From assembly GCF_020859565.1 (NCBI RefSeq), contig NZ_JAJHUO010000003.1:150862-214861 (forward strand): 64,000 nt of DNA. Direction: 5' to 3'. Source of the DNA: Saccharothrix luteola. Its GTDB lineage: Bacteria > Actinomycetota > Actinomycetes > Mycobacteriales > Pseudonocardiaceae. The translations under genes were made by a program, and so were the position numbers. The notes beneath the pieces are model-generated. The model searched no databases, was not told the origin of the DNA, and worked only from the letters and a program-made list of their open reading frames with translations. Positions 25,021-33,822 of this stretch are shown one piece after another. The first letter of the stretch is position 1; the number at the start of each line of letters is the position of its first letter.

Positions 25021-27441
25021 GTGAAGCAGAAGAGCACCACGGAGACGAACTACAAGACGATCCGATCACGACTCACCGGCGTCGTAGTCGTCCCCAGCAT
25101 CGTCCTGCTCATCATGTGGGCGCTGTTCTCGTCGTACACCCTGTTCGACGGCTTCTACCTCCGCGCGGTCGCCTCCGGCGTGAAGGACGCGTCGATCCCG
25201 GCGGTCCAGACGTTCGCCGCGCTGCAGAAGGAGCGCGAGCTCAGCATGACCGCGCTGAGCCAGCCGTCCCTCGGCACCAGCAACCTCGAGGTGCAGCAGG
25301 CCGAGACCGACCGCGCGGTCGAGGGGATGCGCAAGGCGTTCGACGAGCTGGCGTCCCAGGCTCCGCAGGAGATCGTCGACAAGATCAACGCGCTCACCGT
25401 GCTGCTGGACCAGCTGCCGCAGCGCCGCTCCGCCCTCGACGTCGGCCGCGCCTCGAAGTCCGAGATCTACACGTACTACAACAGCCTCCTCGACGCCGGT
25501 GACGCGCTGTTCAGCGTGCAGGCGCGCGTGGTGCCCGACCACGAGTCCGTGAAGGGCGCCATCACCGCCGAGGAGTACTTCAAGGCGGCCGACTGGATGT
25601 CCCGCGCCACGTCGCTCGCGTCGAGCGCCCTGGCCGCCGGGCAGTTCACGCCCGAGGAGCACATCGAGTTCGCCAACCTCGTCGGCGCCTACCACTCCTC
25701 CTACGACTCGATCGCGCCCTACGCCCAGCCCGAGGTGCGCGAGCACTACCAGTTCATGATCGAGGGCGACCAGTGGAAGCGGCTGGTCGAGTTCGAGGGC
25801 AGGCTGATCCAGAACGGCCCGAAGCCGGGCAACGCCGGGTCGCTGCAGGAGTGGCAGAGCGTCAGCGGCCCCATCTCCGACGAGCTGGTCGCGCTGGTCA
25901 GCGAGCAGGCGTCGAGCGCGGTGAACGTGACCATGGGCCGCGGCGAGAGCAAGTTCCGCACCGTGCTCATCGGCAGCCTGGTCGCGCTGCTCGCCGTGAT
26001 CATCGGCATCCTGATCGCGATCCGCACGTCGAACCGCCTGGTCAACCGGGCCCTGATCACGCGCCTCACGGCGTTGAAGAAGGACTCGCTGACCCTGGCG
26101 CACGAACGGCTGCCCGACATCGTCGACCGGCTCCGCGAGGGCAAGCACGTCGACGTCGAGGTCGAGGTGCCGCCGCTGGACTACGGCAGCGACGAGATCG
26201 GCCAGGTGGCGGACGCGTTCAATGCCGCCCAGTACACCGCCGTCGCCGCGGCCGTCAAGGAGAGCCAGGCCCGCGAAGGCGTGAACCGGGTCTTCCTCGA
26301 CATCGCGCACCGCAACCAGGGCCTGGTGCACCGCCAGCTGAAGATCCTGGACAAGCTGGAGCGCGAGGAGGAGAACCCCGAGCAGCTCGACGCGCTGTTC
26401 CAGCTCGACCACCTCGCCACCCGCGCCCGCCGCAACGCGGAGAACCTGATCATCCTCGCCGGCGAGCAGCCCGGCAGGCAGTGGCGCAAGCCCGTGCGCC
26501 TGCTCGACGTGCTGCGCGCCGCGGTCGCCGAGACCGAGCAGTACGTGCGGGTCAAGGTGAACCCCGTGCCGGACACCGCGCTGGTCGGCGCGGCCGTCGC
26601 CGACACCATCCACCTGATCGCCGAGCTCGTCGACAACGCCACCGCGTTCTCCTCGCCGCGCTCGCAGGTGCAGGTGCACGCCAGTGAAGTGCCGCAGGGC
26701 ATCGTCGTCGAGATCGAGGACCACGGCCTCGGCATCAACCCCGAGGACCGCGAGCAGCACAACGCGATGCTGGCCGACCCGCCGGAGTTCGACGCCATGC
26801 GCCTGCGCGGCGAGTCCCGGCTCGGCCTGTTCGTGGTCGCCCGGCTGGCCGCCCGCCGCGGCATCCACGTCGAACTGCGCGACTCGCCCTACGGCGGCAC
26901 GCTGGCGCTGGTGCTGATCCCGTCCGCGATCGTCGCGGGCCCCACCACGGCGACGGAGCCCGCCGAGACCCGGCAGTTGCCCCGCCGCTCCTTCCACGAC
27001 ATCCCGGAGCAGGGCGACGACTCAGTGCGAGACGCCAGGTTTCCCGACAGTTCCCGAGACCTCGAGGGGTTCTGGGCCCAGGCCGAGGCCGCGGCCAACG
27101 AGCATCCCCTTCCAGAGGTCGAACGACTGAGCGGCGGGCTGGACCTGTCGCAGCGCAGCGGCGAGCTCGACCTGCCGCAGCGGAAGCGGGCCACGTCCGA
27201 GTGGCCCGCGGACGAGCCGGAGTCGGCCGCCGCCGTCGCCGACCGACCCGAACTGCCACGCAGGCGCCGTCAGCAGAACCTGGCGCCGCAGCTGGTGCGC
27301 AACGATTTCCACCCTTCGCCCGAACCGCTCCCCGAGGTCGACCCGGAGAAGTCCGCCGAGAGGGTCCGCAAGGGCCTGTCGGCGTTCCAACGGGGCACAC
27401 GCGACGCCCGTCGGACACCCGCCGACGACCTCGAACCCTGA
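25021..27441 (+). CDS. Conservon sensor kinase-like protein (CvnA) with NIT domain
   Basis: About 806 residues. It has TM1 near residues 18-40, a large extracytoplasmic nitrate/nitrite-sensing (NIT)-like helical domain, TM2 near 315-336, a HAMP-like linker, then a dimerisation helix (HRNQGLVHRQLKILDKLEREEENPEQLDALFQ region split by LDHLATRARR) and a HATPase domain (ELVDNATAFSSP, DHGLGINPED, RLGLFVVARLA). A long Glu/Pro-rich tail has two repeats (LDLSQRSGELDLPQR). The start is uncertain: GTG at 25021 has GGAG nearby, but GTG at 24979 and another at 24931 are in frame. It leads a four-gene conservon in which the kinase-like protein acts with the roadblock protein and small GTPase. Confidence 0.88.
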   Translation: MKQKSTTETNYKTIRSRLTGVVVVPSIVLLIMWALFSSYTLFDGFYLRAVASGVKDASIPAVQTFAALQKERELSMTALSQPSLGTSNLEVQQAETDRAVEGMRKAFDELASQAPQEIVDKINALTVLLDQLPQRRSALDVGRASKSEIYTYYNSLLDAGDALFSVQARVVPDHESVKGAITAEEYFKAADWMSRATSLASSALAAGQFTPEEHIEFANLVGAYHSSYDSIAPYAQPEVREHYQFMIEGDQWKRLVEFEGRLIQNGPKPGNAGSLQEWQSVSGPISDELVALVSEQASSAVNVTMGRGESKFRTVLIGSLVALLAVIIGILIAIRTSNRLVNRALITRLTALKKDSLTLAHERLPDIVDRLREGKHVDVEVEVPPLDYGSDEIGQVADAFNAAQYTAVAAAVKESQAREGVNRVFLDIAHRNQGLVHRQLKILDKLEREEENPEQLDALFQLDHLATRARRNAENLIILAGEQPGRQWRKPVRLLDVLRAAVAETEQYVRVKVNPVPDTALVGAAVADTIHLIAELVDNATAFSSPRSQVQVHASEVPQGIVVEIEDHGLGINPEDREQHNAMLADPPEFDAMRLRGESRLGLFVVARLAARRGIHVELRDSPYGGTLALVLIPSAIVAGPTTATEPAETRQLPRRSFHDIPEQGDDSVRDARFPDSSRDLEGFWAQAEAAANEHPLPEVERLSGGLDLSQRSGELDLPQRKRATSEWPADEPESAAAVADRPELPRRRRQQNLAPQLVRNDFHPSPEPLPEVDPEKSAERVRKGLSAFQRGTRDARRTPADDLEP

Positions 27442-27482
27442 CCAGCAGTGGCCGGACGACTGGAAACCGGAAAGGCAACCCG

Positions 27483-27920
27483 ATGAACGACATGACCAGC
27501 CAGCACAACGAACTGAACTGGTTGTTGGAGGACTTGGTCAACCGGGTGGTCGGAGCTCGGCACGCGGTGGTCCTCTCGGCCGACGGCCTGCTGCTGGGCC
27601 GTTCGCCCGGGCTGTCGAAGGACGACTCGGACCACCTGTCCGCGATGGCGTCGGCGTTCCAGAGCCTGGCCCGCGGCACGGGACGGCACTTCGGCGGCGG
27701 CGCGGTGCGGCAGACCATCGTCGAGATGGAGCACGCCTACCTCTTCGTCACCGCGGCCGGCCACGGCGCCTGCCTGGCCGTCCTTGGCGAAGAGGACTCC
27801 GACATGGGCATGATCGCCTACGAGATGAACATGCTCGTCAAGCGCGTCGGCACGTACCTGTCGTCGGCGCCGCGCGGCACGGCCGCGGCGAGCCTGCCCG
27901 CCGCTCGAAGGTCCTCCTGA
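27483..27920 (+). CDS. Roadblock/LC7 domain protein (CvnB)
   Basis: A 145-residue cytoplasmic protein with the roadblock/LC7 fold (LNWLLEDLVNRVVGARHAVVLSADGLLLG, later MEHAYLFVTAAGHGACLAVL). Roadblock proteins regulate partner GTPases, here the CvnD-like protein encoded two genes downstream. ATG at 27483 has GGAAAGG upstream. The stop overlaps the next start by 1 nt (TGATG). Confidence 0.93.
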   Translation: MNDMTSQHNELNWLLEDLVNRVVGARHAVVLSADGLLLGRSPGLSKDDSDHLSAMASAFQSLARGTGRHFGGGAVRQTIVEMEHAYLFVTAAGHGACLAVLGEEDSDMGMIAYEMNMLVKRVGTYLSSAPRGTAAASLPAARRSS

Positions 27921-28291
27921 TGGCGGGCCGCGAGGACTGGTGGTACGACGAGGCCGCGGGCCCGCTCGTCCGCCCGTACGCGATGGTGCGAGGTCGGACC
28001 CGCCCGCTGCGGCCGGAGCTGCACCTGGTGACGCAGGTGCGCGCGATGCCGTCGGCGTCGGACCCGGACGCGTTGTCGGTCGAGCACATGGAGATCATGG
28101 AGCTGTGCCGGCGCCCGTTGTCCGTGGCGGAGGTCGCCGCGTACCTCGACGTGCCGCTCGTCGTCGTCAAGGTGTTGTTGAGCGATCTCATCCAGCGCGG
28201 TGACGTCGTGATCCGAGACCCCTCCCGAGTCCCGCAAGTGCCGGACCGGAACCTGCTCCAGGCGGTGTTGGATGGTGTCCGTGGAATCTGA
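27920..28291 (+). CDS. DUF742 protein (CvnC)
   Basis: A 123-residue protein of the DUF742 family, the invariant third conservon member. It opens AGREDWWYDEAAGPLVRPYAMVRGRTRP and has a winged-helix-like C-terminal half (ELCRRPLSVAEVAAYLDVPLVVVKVLLSDLI). It is coupled to both neighbours by overlapping codons. The role is thought to be a membrane-associated partner of the GTPase. Confidence 0.93.
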   Translation: MAGREDWWYDEAAGPLVRPYAMVRGRTRPLRPELHLVTQVRAMPSASDPDALSVEHMEIMELCRRPLSVAEVAAYLDVPLVVVKVLLSDLIQRGDVVIRDPSRVPQVPDRNLLQAVLDGVRGI

Positions 28292-28865
28292 GCGGCCGGG
28301 TGGGGAACTGCTCGTACCCACCCCAGTGAAGATCGTCATCGCCGGTGGCTTCGGCACGGGGAAGACGACGATGGTCAACTCGGTGAGCGAGATACCCCCG
28401 CTGCACACCGAGGAGCTGCTCACCGAGGCCGGTGTCGGCGTCGACGACGTGCTGGGCCTGGAGTCCAAGGAGACCACGACGGTCGCCCTCGACTTCGGCC
28501 GCATCACCATCAACCCGGAGGTGGTGCTGTACCTGTTCGGCACCCCGGGCCAGAACCGGTTCTGGTTCATGTGGGACGAGCTGGCCTACGGGGCGATCGG
28601 CGCGGTGATCCTGGTCGACACGCGGCGACTGGACAGCAGCTTCCCGTCGATCGACTTCTTCGAGCGGCGCGGCATCCCGTTCATCATCGCGGTGAACTGC
28701 TTCGAGGGCGCGCACAACTACGAGGTGGACGAGGTGCGCCGGGCCCTGGACGTGGACGCCGCCATCCCGCTCGTGCTGTGCGACGCGCGGGACCGCGAGT
28801 CGGCCAAGACCGTGCTGGTGAGCCTGATCCAGCACACCATGGACCGGCTCGACGCCATGGCCTGA
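28272..28865 (+). CDS. Conservon small GTPase (CvnD)
   Basis: A 197-residue Ras-like GTP-binding protein. The P-loop is GGFGTGKTT (residues 24-32), the switch region includes KETTTVALDFGRI, the G3-like motif is LFGTPGQNRFWFMWDE, and NCFEG and CDARD supply base recognition. ATG at 28272 overlaps the DUF742 gene by 20 nt, and a strong hairpin follows. Conservon GTPases relay signals at the membrane; in Streptomyces they influence development and antibiotic production. Confidence 0.94.
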   Translation: MVSVESERPGGELLVPTPVKIVIAGGFGTGKTTMVNSVSEIPPLHTEELLTEAGVGVDDVLGLESKETTTVALDFGRITINPEVVLYLFGTPGQNRFWFMWDELAYGAIGAVILVDTRRLDSSFPSIDFFERRGIPFIIAVNCFEGAHNYEVDEVRRALDVDAAIPLVLCDARDRESAKTVLVSLIQHTMDRLDAMA

Positions 28866-28877
28866 CCGGCCGGAGGA

Positions 28878-28901
28878 GGGTGACCGGGCCACCGGTCACC
28901 C
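28878..28901. terminator. Bidirectional terminator between conservon and tryptophanase genes
   Basis: Perfect 10-bp stem GGGTGACCGG / CCGGTCACCC with a 4-nt loop, midway between convergent stop codons at 28865 and 28908. Confidence 0.82.
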
Positions 28902-28907
28902 GTCCGC

Positions 28908-30275
28908 CTACACCACCGGTTCGAGCCTGCAGTTGAAGTGCCGCAACAGCTTCGGCACGTGCGTCAACCGGTAGCCGGGCACCCGCTCGGGGTCCTTCGC
29001 GATCTCCGCCAGCGTCTCGCCGACGTACTCCAGGTGGCTCTGCGTGTAGACCCGGCGCGGGATGGCCAGGCGGACCAGCTCGTACGGCGCGGGCTTGACC
29101 AGCTCACCCGCGTCGTCCAGCTCGCCGAGGTAGAGCGAGCCGAGCTCCGCGCACCGGATCCCGCCCGCCAGGTACAGCTCGGTGGCCAGGGCGAACCCCG
29201 GGAACCGGCTCGCCGGCAGGTGCCGCAGCAGGCGACCGGCGTTGAGGTACACCGCGTGCACGCCGGTCGGCCGCACGCTGTCCACCCCCGCCGCCCGGGC
29301 CAGTTCCGCCACGTACGCCGTGGCGTCCGCGCGGGCCCGCAGGTACTCCGGGTCGGTCACCTCGAGCAGGCCTTGCGCCAGCATCTCCAGGTCACGGCCG
29401 GAGAGGCCGCCGTAGGTGCGGAAGCCCTCGGTCGCGATCAGCAGCAGCTCGCACTTGGCGGCCAGCTCGGGGTCGCGGACGGCGAGCAACCCTCCCATGT
29501 GGACGATGGCGTCCTTCTTCAGGCTCGCCACGCACCCGTCGGCCAGCCGGAACGCCTCCTCCGCGACCTGCCGCGGCGTGTGGTGCTCGTAGCCGGGCTC
29601 CCGCTGGGTGACCAGCCAGGCGTTCTCCGCGAAGCGCGCCGCGTCGAGGAAGAACGGCACGCCGTGGCGGCGGGCGATGCCGGCCGCCGCCTTGAGGTTG
29701 GCCATCGACACCGGCTGCCCACCACCACCGTTGTTGGTGATGGTGAGCAGCACGATCGCGACGTCCCGCGGTCCGGACAGGATGGCTTCCAGCGCGTCGA
29801 GGTCGATGTCGCCCTTGAACGGCGCGTCGTCGTCGAGGTCCTTCGCCGCCTGGCACGGCAGGTCGACGGCGTGGCCACCGAGGATCTCGACGTTCGCCCG
29901 CGTGGTGTCGAAGTGCGTGTTGCTGACGCTGACCTGGCCCGGCTTGAGCAGGGCGGTGAACAGGATCCGCTCGGCCGCGCGCCCCTGGTGGACGGGGAAG
30001 GCGTGCGGGTAGCCGGTCAGGTCGTGCACCACGTCGTGGAAGCGGTAGTAGGAGCGCGCACCGGCGTAGGTCTCGTCACCACGCAGTCCCGCCGCCTGCT
30101 GCTCGGCCGACAGGGCGCCGGTGCCCGAGTCGCTGAGCAGGTCGATCGTCACATCGGTGGCGGCGAGGTTGAACGGGTTGTACCCGGCGGCGGCCAGCGC
30201 CCGCTCGCGGTGCGCGCGCGTGGTGATCGGGATGGGCTCCACGACCTTGATGCGGTACGGCTCCATCGTGGGCAT
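28908..30275 (-). CDS. tnaA: Tryptophanase (beta-eliminating PLP lyase)
   Basis: A 455-residue PLP enzyme cleaving L-tryptophan to indole, pyruvate and ammonia. The catalytic lysine is in SLKKDAIVHMGG near residue 268. Tryptophanase is favoured over tyrosine phenol-lyase by two positions: Asp in the THFDTTR motif (Thr in tyrosine phenol-lyase) and His in the C-terminal LLRHFN (Phe in tyrosine phenol-lyase). The substrate Arg lies in LAIPRRVYTQSH. ATG at 30275 comes 9 nt after the indole prenyltransferase stop with GGAGT before it, so the two genes form an operon. A prenylated tryptophan is therefore a plausible true substrate. Confidence 0.9.
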   Translation of the reverse strand: MPTMEPYRIKVVEPIPITTRAHRERALAAAGYNPFNLAATDVTIDLLSDSGTGALSAEQQAAGLRGDETYAGARSYYRFHDVVHDLTGYPHAFPVHQGRAAERILFTALLKPGQVSVSNTHFDTTRANVEILGGHAVDLPCQAAKDLDDDAPFKGDIDLDALEAILSGPRDVAIVLLTITNNGGGGQPVSMANLKAAAGIARRHGVPFFLDAARFAENAWLVTQREPGYEHHTPRQVAEEAFRLADGCVASLKKDAIVHMGGLLAVRDPELAAKCELLLIATEGFRTYGGLSGRDLEMLAQGLLEVTDPEYLRARADATAYVAELARAAGVDSVRPTGVHAVYLNAGRLLRHLPASRFPGFALATELYLAGGIRCAELGSLYLGELDDAGELVKPAPYELVRLAIPRRVYTQSHLEYVGETLAEIAKDPERVPGYRLTHVPKLLRHFNCRLEPVV

Positions 30276-30284
30276 GGGTGACTC

Positions 30285-31379
30285 CTAGCCTGCCAGGCTG
30301 ACCGAACGGGGCGAGGCCACGTCGTAGGCCTCGGACGAGAGGTAGACGGTGATCCCGGGACGCGGCCTGCCCATGCGCAGCGACACGTGCGCGATCAGGC
30401 CGACGCCTTCGTCCAGCGGACGTCGGGCGATGGTGCGCAGCGCGCTGTCGAACTGCGTGGGGTCCAGGTCGTACTTGGCCATCACCGCGAGCACCCGGCG
30501 CCGGGCCTCTTCGTCGTCGGCCACGTAGTCCCGGATCGGCACGTAGAGGGAATAGCCGCTCGGCGCGTGCGCGTCGCCGTCCAGGAACGTGTAGCTGGAA
30601 ATGAGCGGACGCTTGTCGAACGTTCCGGTGCTGCCGCCGGTGAGCAAGCAGAAATCGGGCACCCTGTCCACATCGACACCCCGGGCGGCGCTCGCGGCGC
30701 GCGTGACGTCCGTTACATCGGCGGCGTGGTGGGAGATGTAGACCTTCACCCGTGCCCGCCGTTGTTCGACCAGGTCGAGTGCGAAGAAGGAATACTTGTC
30801 AAGGCCGGGCCTGGTGACCGCGTGGGAGCGCAGGGTCGGGAAACCGGCGGCGAAACCGGTTCGTTCGAGGCCTGCTCGCACCAGCTCTTCGGAAGCGGCC
30901 TCGCCGCGCACTTCAGGGTTGAAGTACACCTTCACCGCAGGTGCTTCGTCGCGCCGGAAAACCAGTGAGTACCAGAACGTGAAATCACTTTCCGGGTGCT
31001 CCGGCAGGAACAGGTTCCTGACCGCCTCGAAACGACGGGTGTCCAGGTCGCCGCGGCGCTTCATCCGGTCGAGCGCGGCGAGCGCCGCCGACGTGTTGGC
31101 CGCACGGGAAGGCCTGGTCGCAGTGGGTTCGACGATGGTGCGCAGCGTCGGGGGCTCCCCTGCGGCGAACGCCGTCGAGAACTCGACCGGGGTGTGGTCG
31201 TCGGCGACGTCGGAAGGCCAGGCCGGGCTGGTGGAAACCGGCCAGAGGCCGCCGGGTCCGAGGGCGTCCGCGAGCAGTCCCACGGAGCTGACGCTATTTT
31301 CGGTGATACCCAGCGAATGCAACAGGGCGCTGAGCTGTCGGCCCGTGAAATCGCGTATGGATACTTTTTGAGGGTCCAA
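30285..31379 (-). CDS. Indole prenyltransferase, tryptophan dimethylallyltransferase (DMATS/ABBA) family
   Basis: A 364-residue soluble aromatic prenyltransferase. Length, the early HTPVEFSTAF segment (likely general-base Glu), and the alternating Tyr/Lys/Arg strand motifs that line the diphosphate pocket (AVKVYFNPEVRG, RARVKVYISHHAADV, GYSLYVPIRDY, PGITVYLSSEAY) are those of bacterial DMATS enzymes such as 6-DMATS. It would attach a C5 unit from dimethylallyl diphosphate to the indole ring of tryptophan; regiospecificity cannot be read. The start is TTG at 31379 with GAGGAG 9 nt upstream. Tryptophanase follows in the same operon. Codon use is somewhat less GC-extreme than neighbouring genes. 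Confidence 0.87.
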   Translation of the reverse strand: MDPQKVSIRDFTGRQLSALLHSLGITENSVSSVGLLADALGPGGLWPVSTSPAWPSDVADDHTPVEFSTAFAAGEPPTLRTIVEPTATRPSRAANTSAALAALDRMKRRGDLDTRRFEAVRNLFLPEHPESDFTFWYSLVFRRDEAPAVKVYFNPEVRGEAASEELVRAGLERTGFAAGFPTLRSHAVTRPGLDKYSFFALDLVEQRRARVKVYISHHAADVTDVTRAASAARGVDVDRVPDFCLLTGGSTGTFDKRPLISSYTFLDGDAHAPSGYSLYVPIRDYVADDEEARRRVLAVMAKYDLDPTQFDSALRTIARRPLDEGVGLIAHVSLRMGRPRPGITVYLSSEAYDVASPRSVSLAG

Positions 31380-31410
31380 GGCGGGGTTCTCCTCGTGGGG
31401 GGCGAGTCGA

Positions 31411-31440
31411 AAGTTACGCTAGGCGAAGCAATCTTGTCCA
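31411..31440 (-). promoter_or_regulatory. Putative promoter of the prenyltransferase-tryptophanase operon
   Basis: On the minus strand TGGACA (31440-31435) and TAACTT (31416-31411) are separated by 18 bp, with the TTG start about 32 nt further on and a good RBS between. The match to the -35/-10 consensus is moderate. Confidence 0.4.
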
Positions 31441-31758
31441 CCAGGCGGCCGTAGCGTGACGTAGGGCACTCTAAAGGCACGTCACAGGTCCTGTCGATCA
31501 GTAACCCCGAGGAAGAGGACGGTAATCAAGGATACTCCGAACGGCCTATTGACGGGGTGTGCGTCAGTCTTTCGCACTAATCACCCCGCACGGCCCGATG
31601 ACGGATCGTGTTATTTTGTGCCGACCGTGACCCGAAGCGTGTCCGATCGTTTGCCGGCTAATATTGTTCCGCCATTCAAGACACTGCTGTTAATTGTTCG
31701 CGGCACGTTCGGCGTGACGGCGGCCACCGCGGTGTGGTAAGCGACCCAGATACGCGGA

Positions 31759-31790
31759 CGGGGCCGCCGATCACCGGATCGACGGCCCCG
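31759..31790 (-). terminator. Hairpin terminator of the 3-hydroxyacyl-CoA dehydrogenase gene
   Basis: Stem CGGGGCCG / CGGCCCCG, one mismatch, then CGATC / GATCG closing an ACCG tetraloop. It lies about 30 nt beyond the stop codon of the leftward gene ending at 31821. Confidence 0.75.
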
Positions 31791-31820
31791 CGGACGCCCG
31801 GCCCCGGGCGGTGGGTCGGC

Positions 31821-32684
31821 TCAGGACGCGTAGTTGTGGAACCCGCGCCCGCTCTTCTTGCCCAGCAGCCCCGCGTCCACCATGCGCAGCAGCAACGGCG
31901 GCGGCGAGTACAGCGGCTCCTTGAACTCCTCGTACATCGACTCGGCGATCGCCTTGGTGGTGTCCAGGCCGATCAGGTCGGTCAGGCGCAGCGGACCCAT
32001 CGGGTGCGCGCAGCCGAGCACCATGCCGTTGTCGATGTCCTCGGCGCTGGCGAACCCGGACTCCAGCATCCGGATCGACGACAGCAGGTAGGGGATGAGC
32101 AGGGCGTTGACGACGAACCCGGCCCGGTCCTGCGAGCGGATGACCTCCTTGTGCAGCACCCCGGTCACGAACGCCTCGGCCCTGGCCCTGGTCTTGTCGC
32201 CGGTCAGCAGCGACGGCACCAGCTCCACCAGCTTCAACACCGGCACCGGGTTGAAGAAGTGCACGCCGATGACCTGCTCGGGACGGCCGGTGGCCATGCC
32301 CAGCTTCATGATCGGGATCGAGGAGGTGTTGGACGCGAAGATCGCGTCCGGGTCCACGACGATCTTGTCCACCGCCGCGAACACCTCGGTCTTGACCTGC
32401 TCGTTCTCCGCGACGGCTTCCACGACCAGGTTCCGGTCGGCGAAGTCGGCGAGGTCGGTGGTGAACCGCAGGCGCTCCAGTGCGGCGTCGCGGTCCTCAG
32501 CGGACAGCTTGCCGCTGCGCACACCCCGGCCGAGCGAAGAGGCGATCCGCCCCCGCGCGGCCTCCGTGGCGTCCGGGCTGACCTCGGCCACCAGCACGTC
32601 CAGCCCGGCCCGCGCGCAGACCTCGGCGATGCCGGAGCCCATCAGGCCCGATCCCACCACTCCAACACGTTGAATGTCACTCAC
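31821..32684 (-). CDS. 3-hydroxybutyryl-CoA dehydrogenase
   Basis: A 287-residue NAD(P)-dependent enzyme oxidising or reducing 3-hydroxyacyl-CoA. The N-terminal Rossmann motif is GVVGSGLMGSGIAE. Substrate and catalytic motifs are ASNTSSIPI, the signature GVHFFNPVPVLKLVELV (catalytic His) and the C-terminal helical domain with GFVVNALLIPYLL and HPMGPLRLTDLIGLD. The start is GTG at 32684 with a weak G-rich site. It stands alone on this strand, so the pathway (butyrate, PHB or phenylacetate type) cannot be read from context. Confidence 0.93.
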   Translation of the reverse strand: MSDIQRVGVVGSGLMGSGIAEVCARAGLDVLVAEVSPDATEAARGRIASSLGRGVRSGKLSAEDRDAALERLRFTTDLADFADRNLVVEAVAENEQVKTEVFAAVDKIVVDPDAIFASNTSSIPIMKLGMATGRPEQVIGVHFFNPVPVLKLVELVPSLLTGDKTRARAEAFVTGVLHKEVIRSQDRAGFVVNALLIPYLLSSIRMLESGFASAEDIDNGMVLGCAHPMGPLRLTDLIGLDTTKAIAESMYEEFKEPLYSPPPLLLRMVDAGLLGKKSGRGFHNYAS

Positions 32685-32802
32685 GCCCCGATCCTGCCAG
32701 GGGCGACGGTCGGGGGCACATCACCACTGGGGATTTCCACAGCCGACCGGGTGGCGCTCCTCATGGGCGGTCGCCGCGCCGCCGGCTAGCGTGGCCGATG
32801 TG

Positions 32803-33822
32803 ATGATCAACACTGCGATTGCCGGTGTGCTGCTGGCGGTGACCAGCACGTTCCCCGTGCTGGACGGGTGGGTGGAGCAGGACTGGGCGTCCGGTGCCCT
32901 GCTGACCGTCGAGGACTCGACCGGCGTGCGCGCCGACGCGGCGGGTGAGGCCGTGGTCGGCGGGCACTTCCGCATCGGCAGCGCGACCAAGACGTTCGTG
33001 GCCACCGTCGTGCTGCAGCTCGTGGACGAAGGTCGGGTCGGGCTGGACGACCCGGTGGACCGGTACGTGGCCGGTGTGCCGAAGGGCGACCTGATCACCG
33101 TGCGCCAGGTGCTCAACCACACCAGCGGCCTGTACGACTACGCCCACGAGGCGGGCTACTCGACCAACCGGTGGCGCGGCGCGGACCGGTTCCGGACCTA
33201 CCGGCCGCAGGAGCTGCTGGACGTGGCGTTCGCCGGCACGCCCTACTTCCACCCGGGACAGGGATGGCATTACTCGAACACCAACTACGTCGTCGCCGGG
33301 ATGCTGATCGAACGCGTGACCGGTCGCACGTACGGCGACGAGGTGCGCGCGCGGATCCTGCGCCCGCTCGGCCTGACGCGCACCACCGTGCCGGGACGGT
33401 GGCCCGCCCTGCCCCACCCGCACGCCCGCGGCTACACCGAGGTCGACGGCCGACTGGTCGACGCGACCCTGATGAACCCGACCCTGGACTGGGCGGCGGG
33501 CGAGATGATCTCCACCGCCGACGACCTCAACCGGTTCTTCGACGCGCTCCTGGGCGGCAGGTTGACCAGCGCGGCGTCCCTCGCGGAGATGCGGCGGACC
33601 GTGGACGACACCGGCACGATCTTCGCCTACGGCCTGGGGTTGCAGCGGTTCGACCTGCCGTGCGGCCGTTCGGTGTGGGGTCACGGCGGCGAGCTGATCG
33701 GCTACCTCACCTACGCCACCCGCGCGGACGACGGCACGCGGGCCACGTTGTCCTACAACCCGTTGCCGGCCGAGGTGCCGGGCGAAGCCGTCATCGGACT
33801 GTTCGGCTCGATCTACTGCTAG
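32803..33822 (+). CDS. Serine hydrolase of the beta-lactamase/DD-peptidase family
   Basis: About 339 residues. Active-site motifs of class C beta-lactamase/esterase-like enzymes are present: SxxK as GSATKTF near residue 62, YxN as YSNTN near 155 and HxG as WGHGGEL near 290. The N-terminus begins with a hydrophobic segment (TAIAGVLLAVTSTF) that may be a short signal or anchor. The start is uncertain (GTG 32791, GTG 32800, ATG 32803). No RBS is seen, and TAGCGT at 32787-32792 could be a -10 of a leaderless transcript. Substrate (peptide, ester or beta-lactam) is unknown. Confidence 0.85.
   Translation: MINTAIAGVLLAVTSTFPVLDGWVEQDWASGALLTVEDSTGVRADAAGEAVVGGHFRIGSATKTFVATVVLQLVDEGRVGLDDPVDRYVAGVPKGDLITVRQVLNHTSGLYDYAHEAGYSTNRWRGADRFRTYRPQELLDVAFAGTPYFHPGQGWHYSNTNYVVAGMLIERVTGRTYGDEVRARILRPLGLTRTTVPGRWPALPHPHARGYTEVDGRLVDATLMNPTLDWAAGEMISTADDLNRFFDALLGGRLTSAASLAEMRRTVDDTGTIFAYGLGLQRFDLPCGRSVWGHGGELIGYLTYATRADDGTRATLSYNPLPAEVPGEAVIGLFGSIYC

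Larger units (their letters stand above)
31380..31820. other. 441-bp intergenic region, locally A/T-rich
   Basis: No believable gene; a 63-codon frame at 31549-31740 lacks an RBS and family resemblance. The stretch from about 31490 to 31730 is clearly richer in A/T than the rest of the window. The left end holds the putative promoter of the prenyl-indole operon and the right end the terminator of the dehydrogenase gene. Low GC next to a biosynthetic pair is compatible with acquired DNA. Confidence 0.6.

Noticed and set aside
28908..30275. Tyrosine phenol-lyase as the identity of the PLP lyase
   Set aside because: The Asp in HFDTTR and the His in LLRHFN are tryptophanase-specific; tyrosine phenol-lyase has Thr and Phe there, and the prenyltransferase partner also points to tryptophan.
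31549..31740. 63-codon frame in the A/T-rich gap
   Set aside because: No RBS and no domain; it overlaps nothing conserved and ends in the terminator region.
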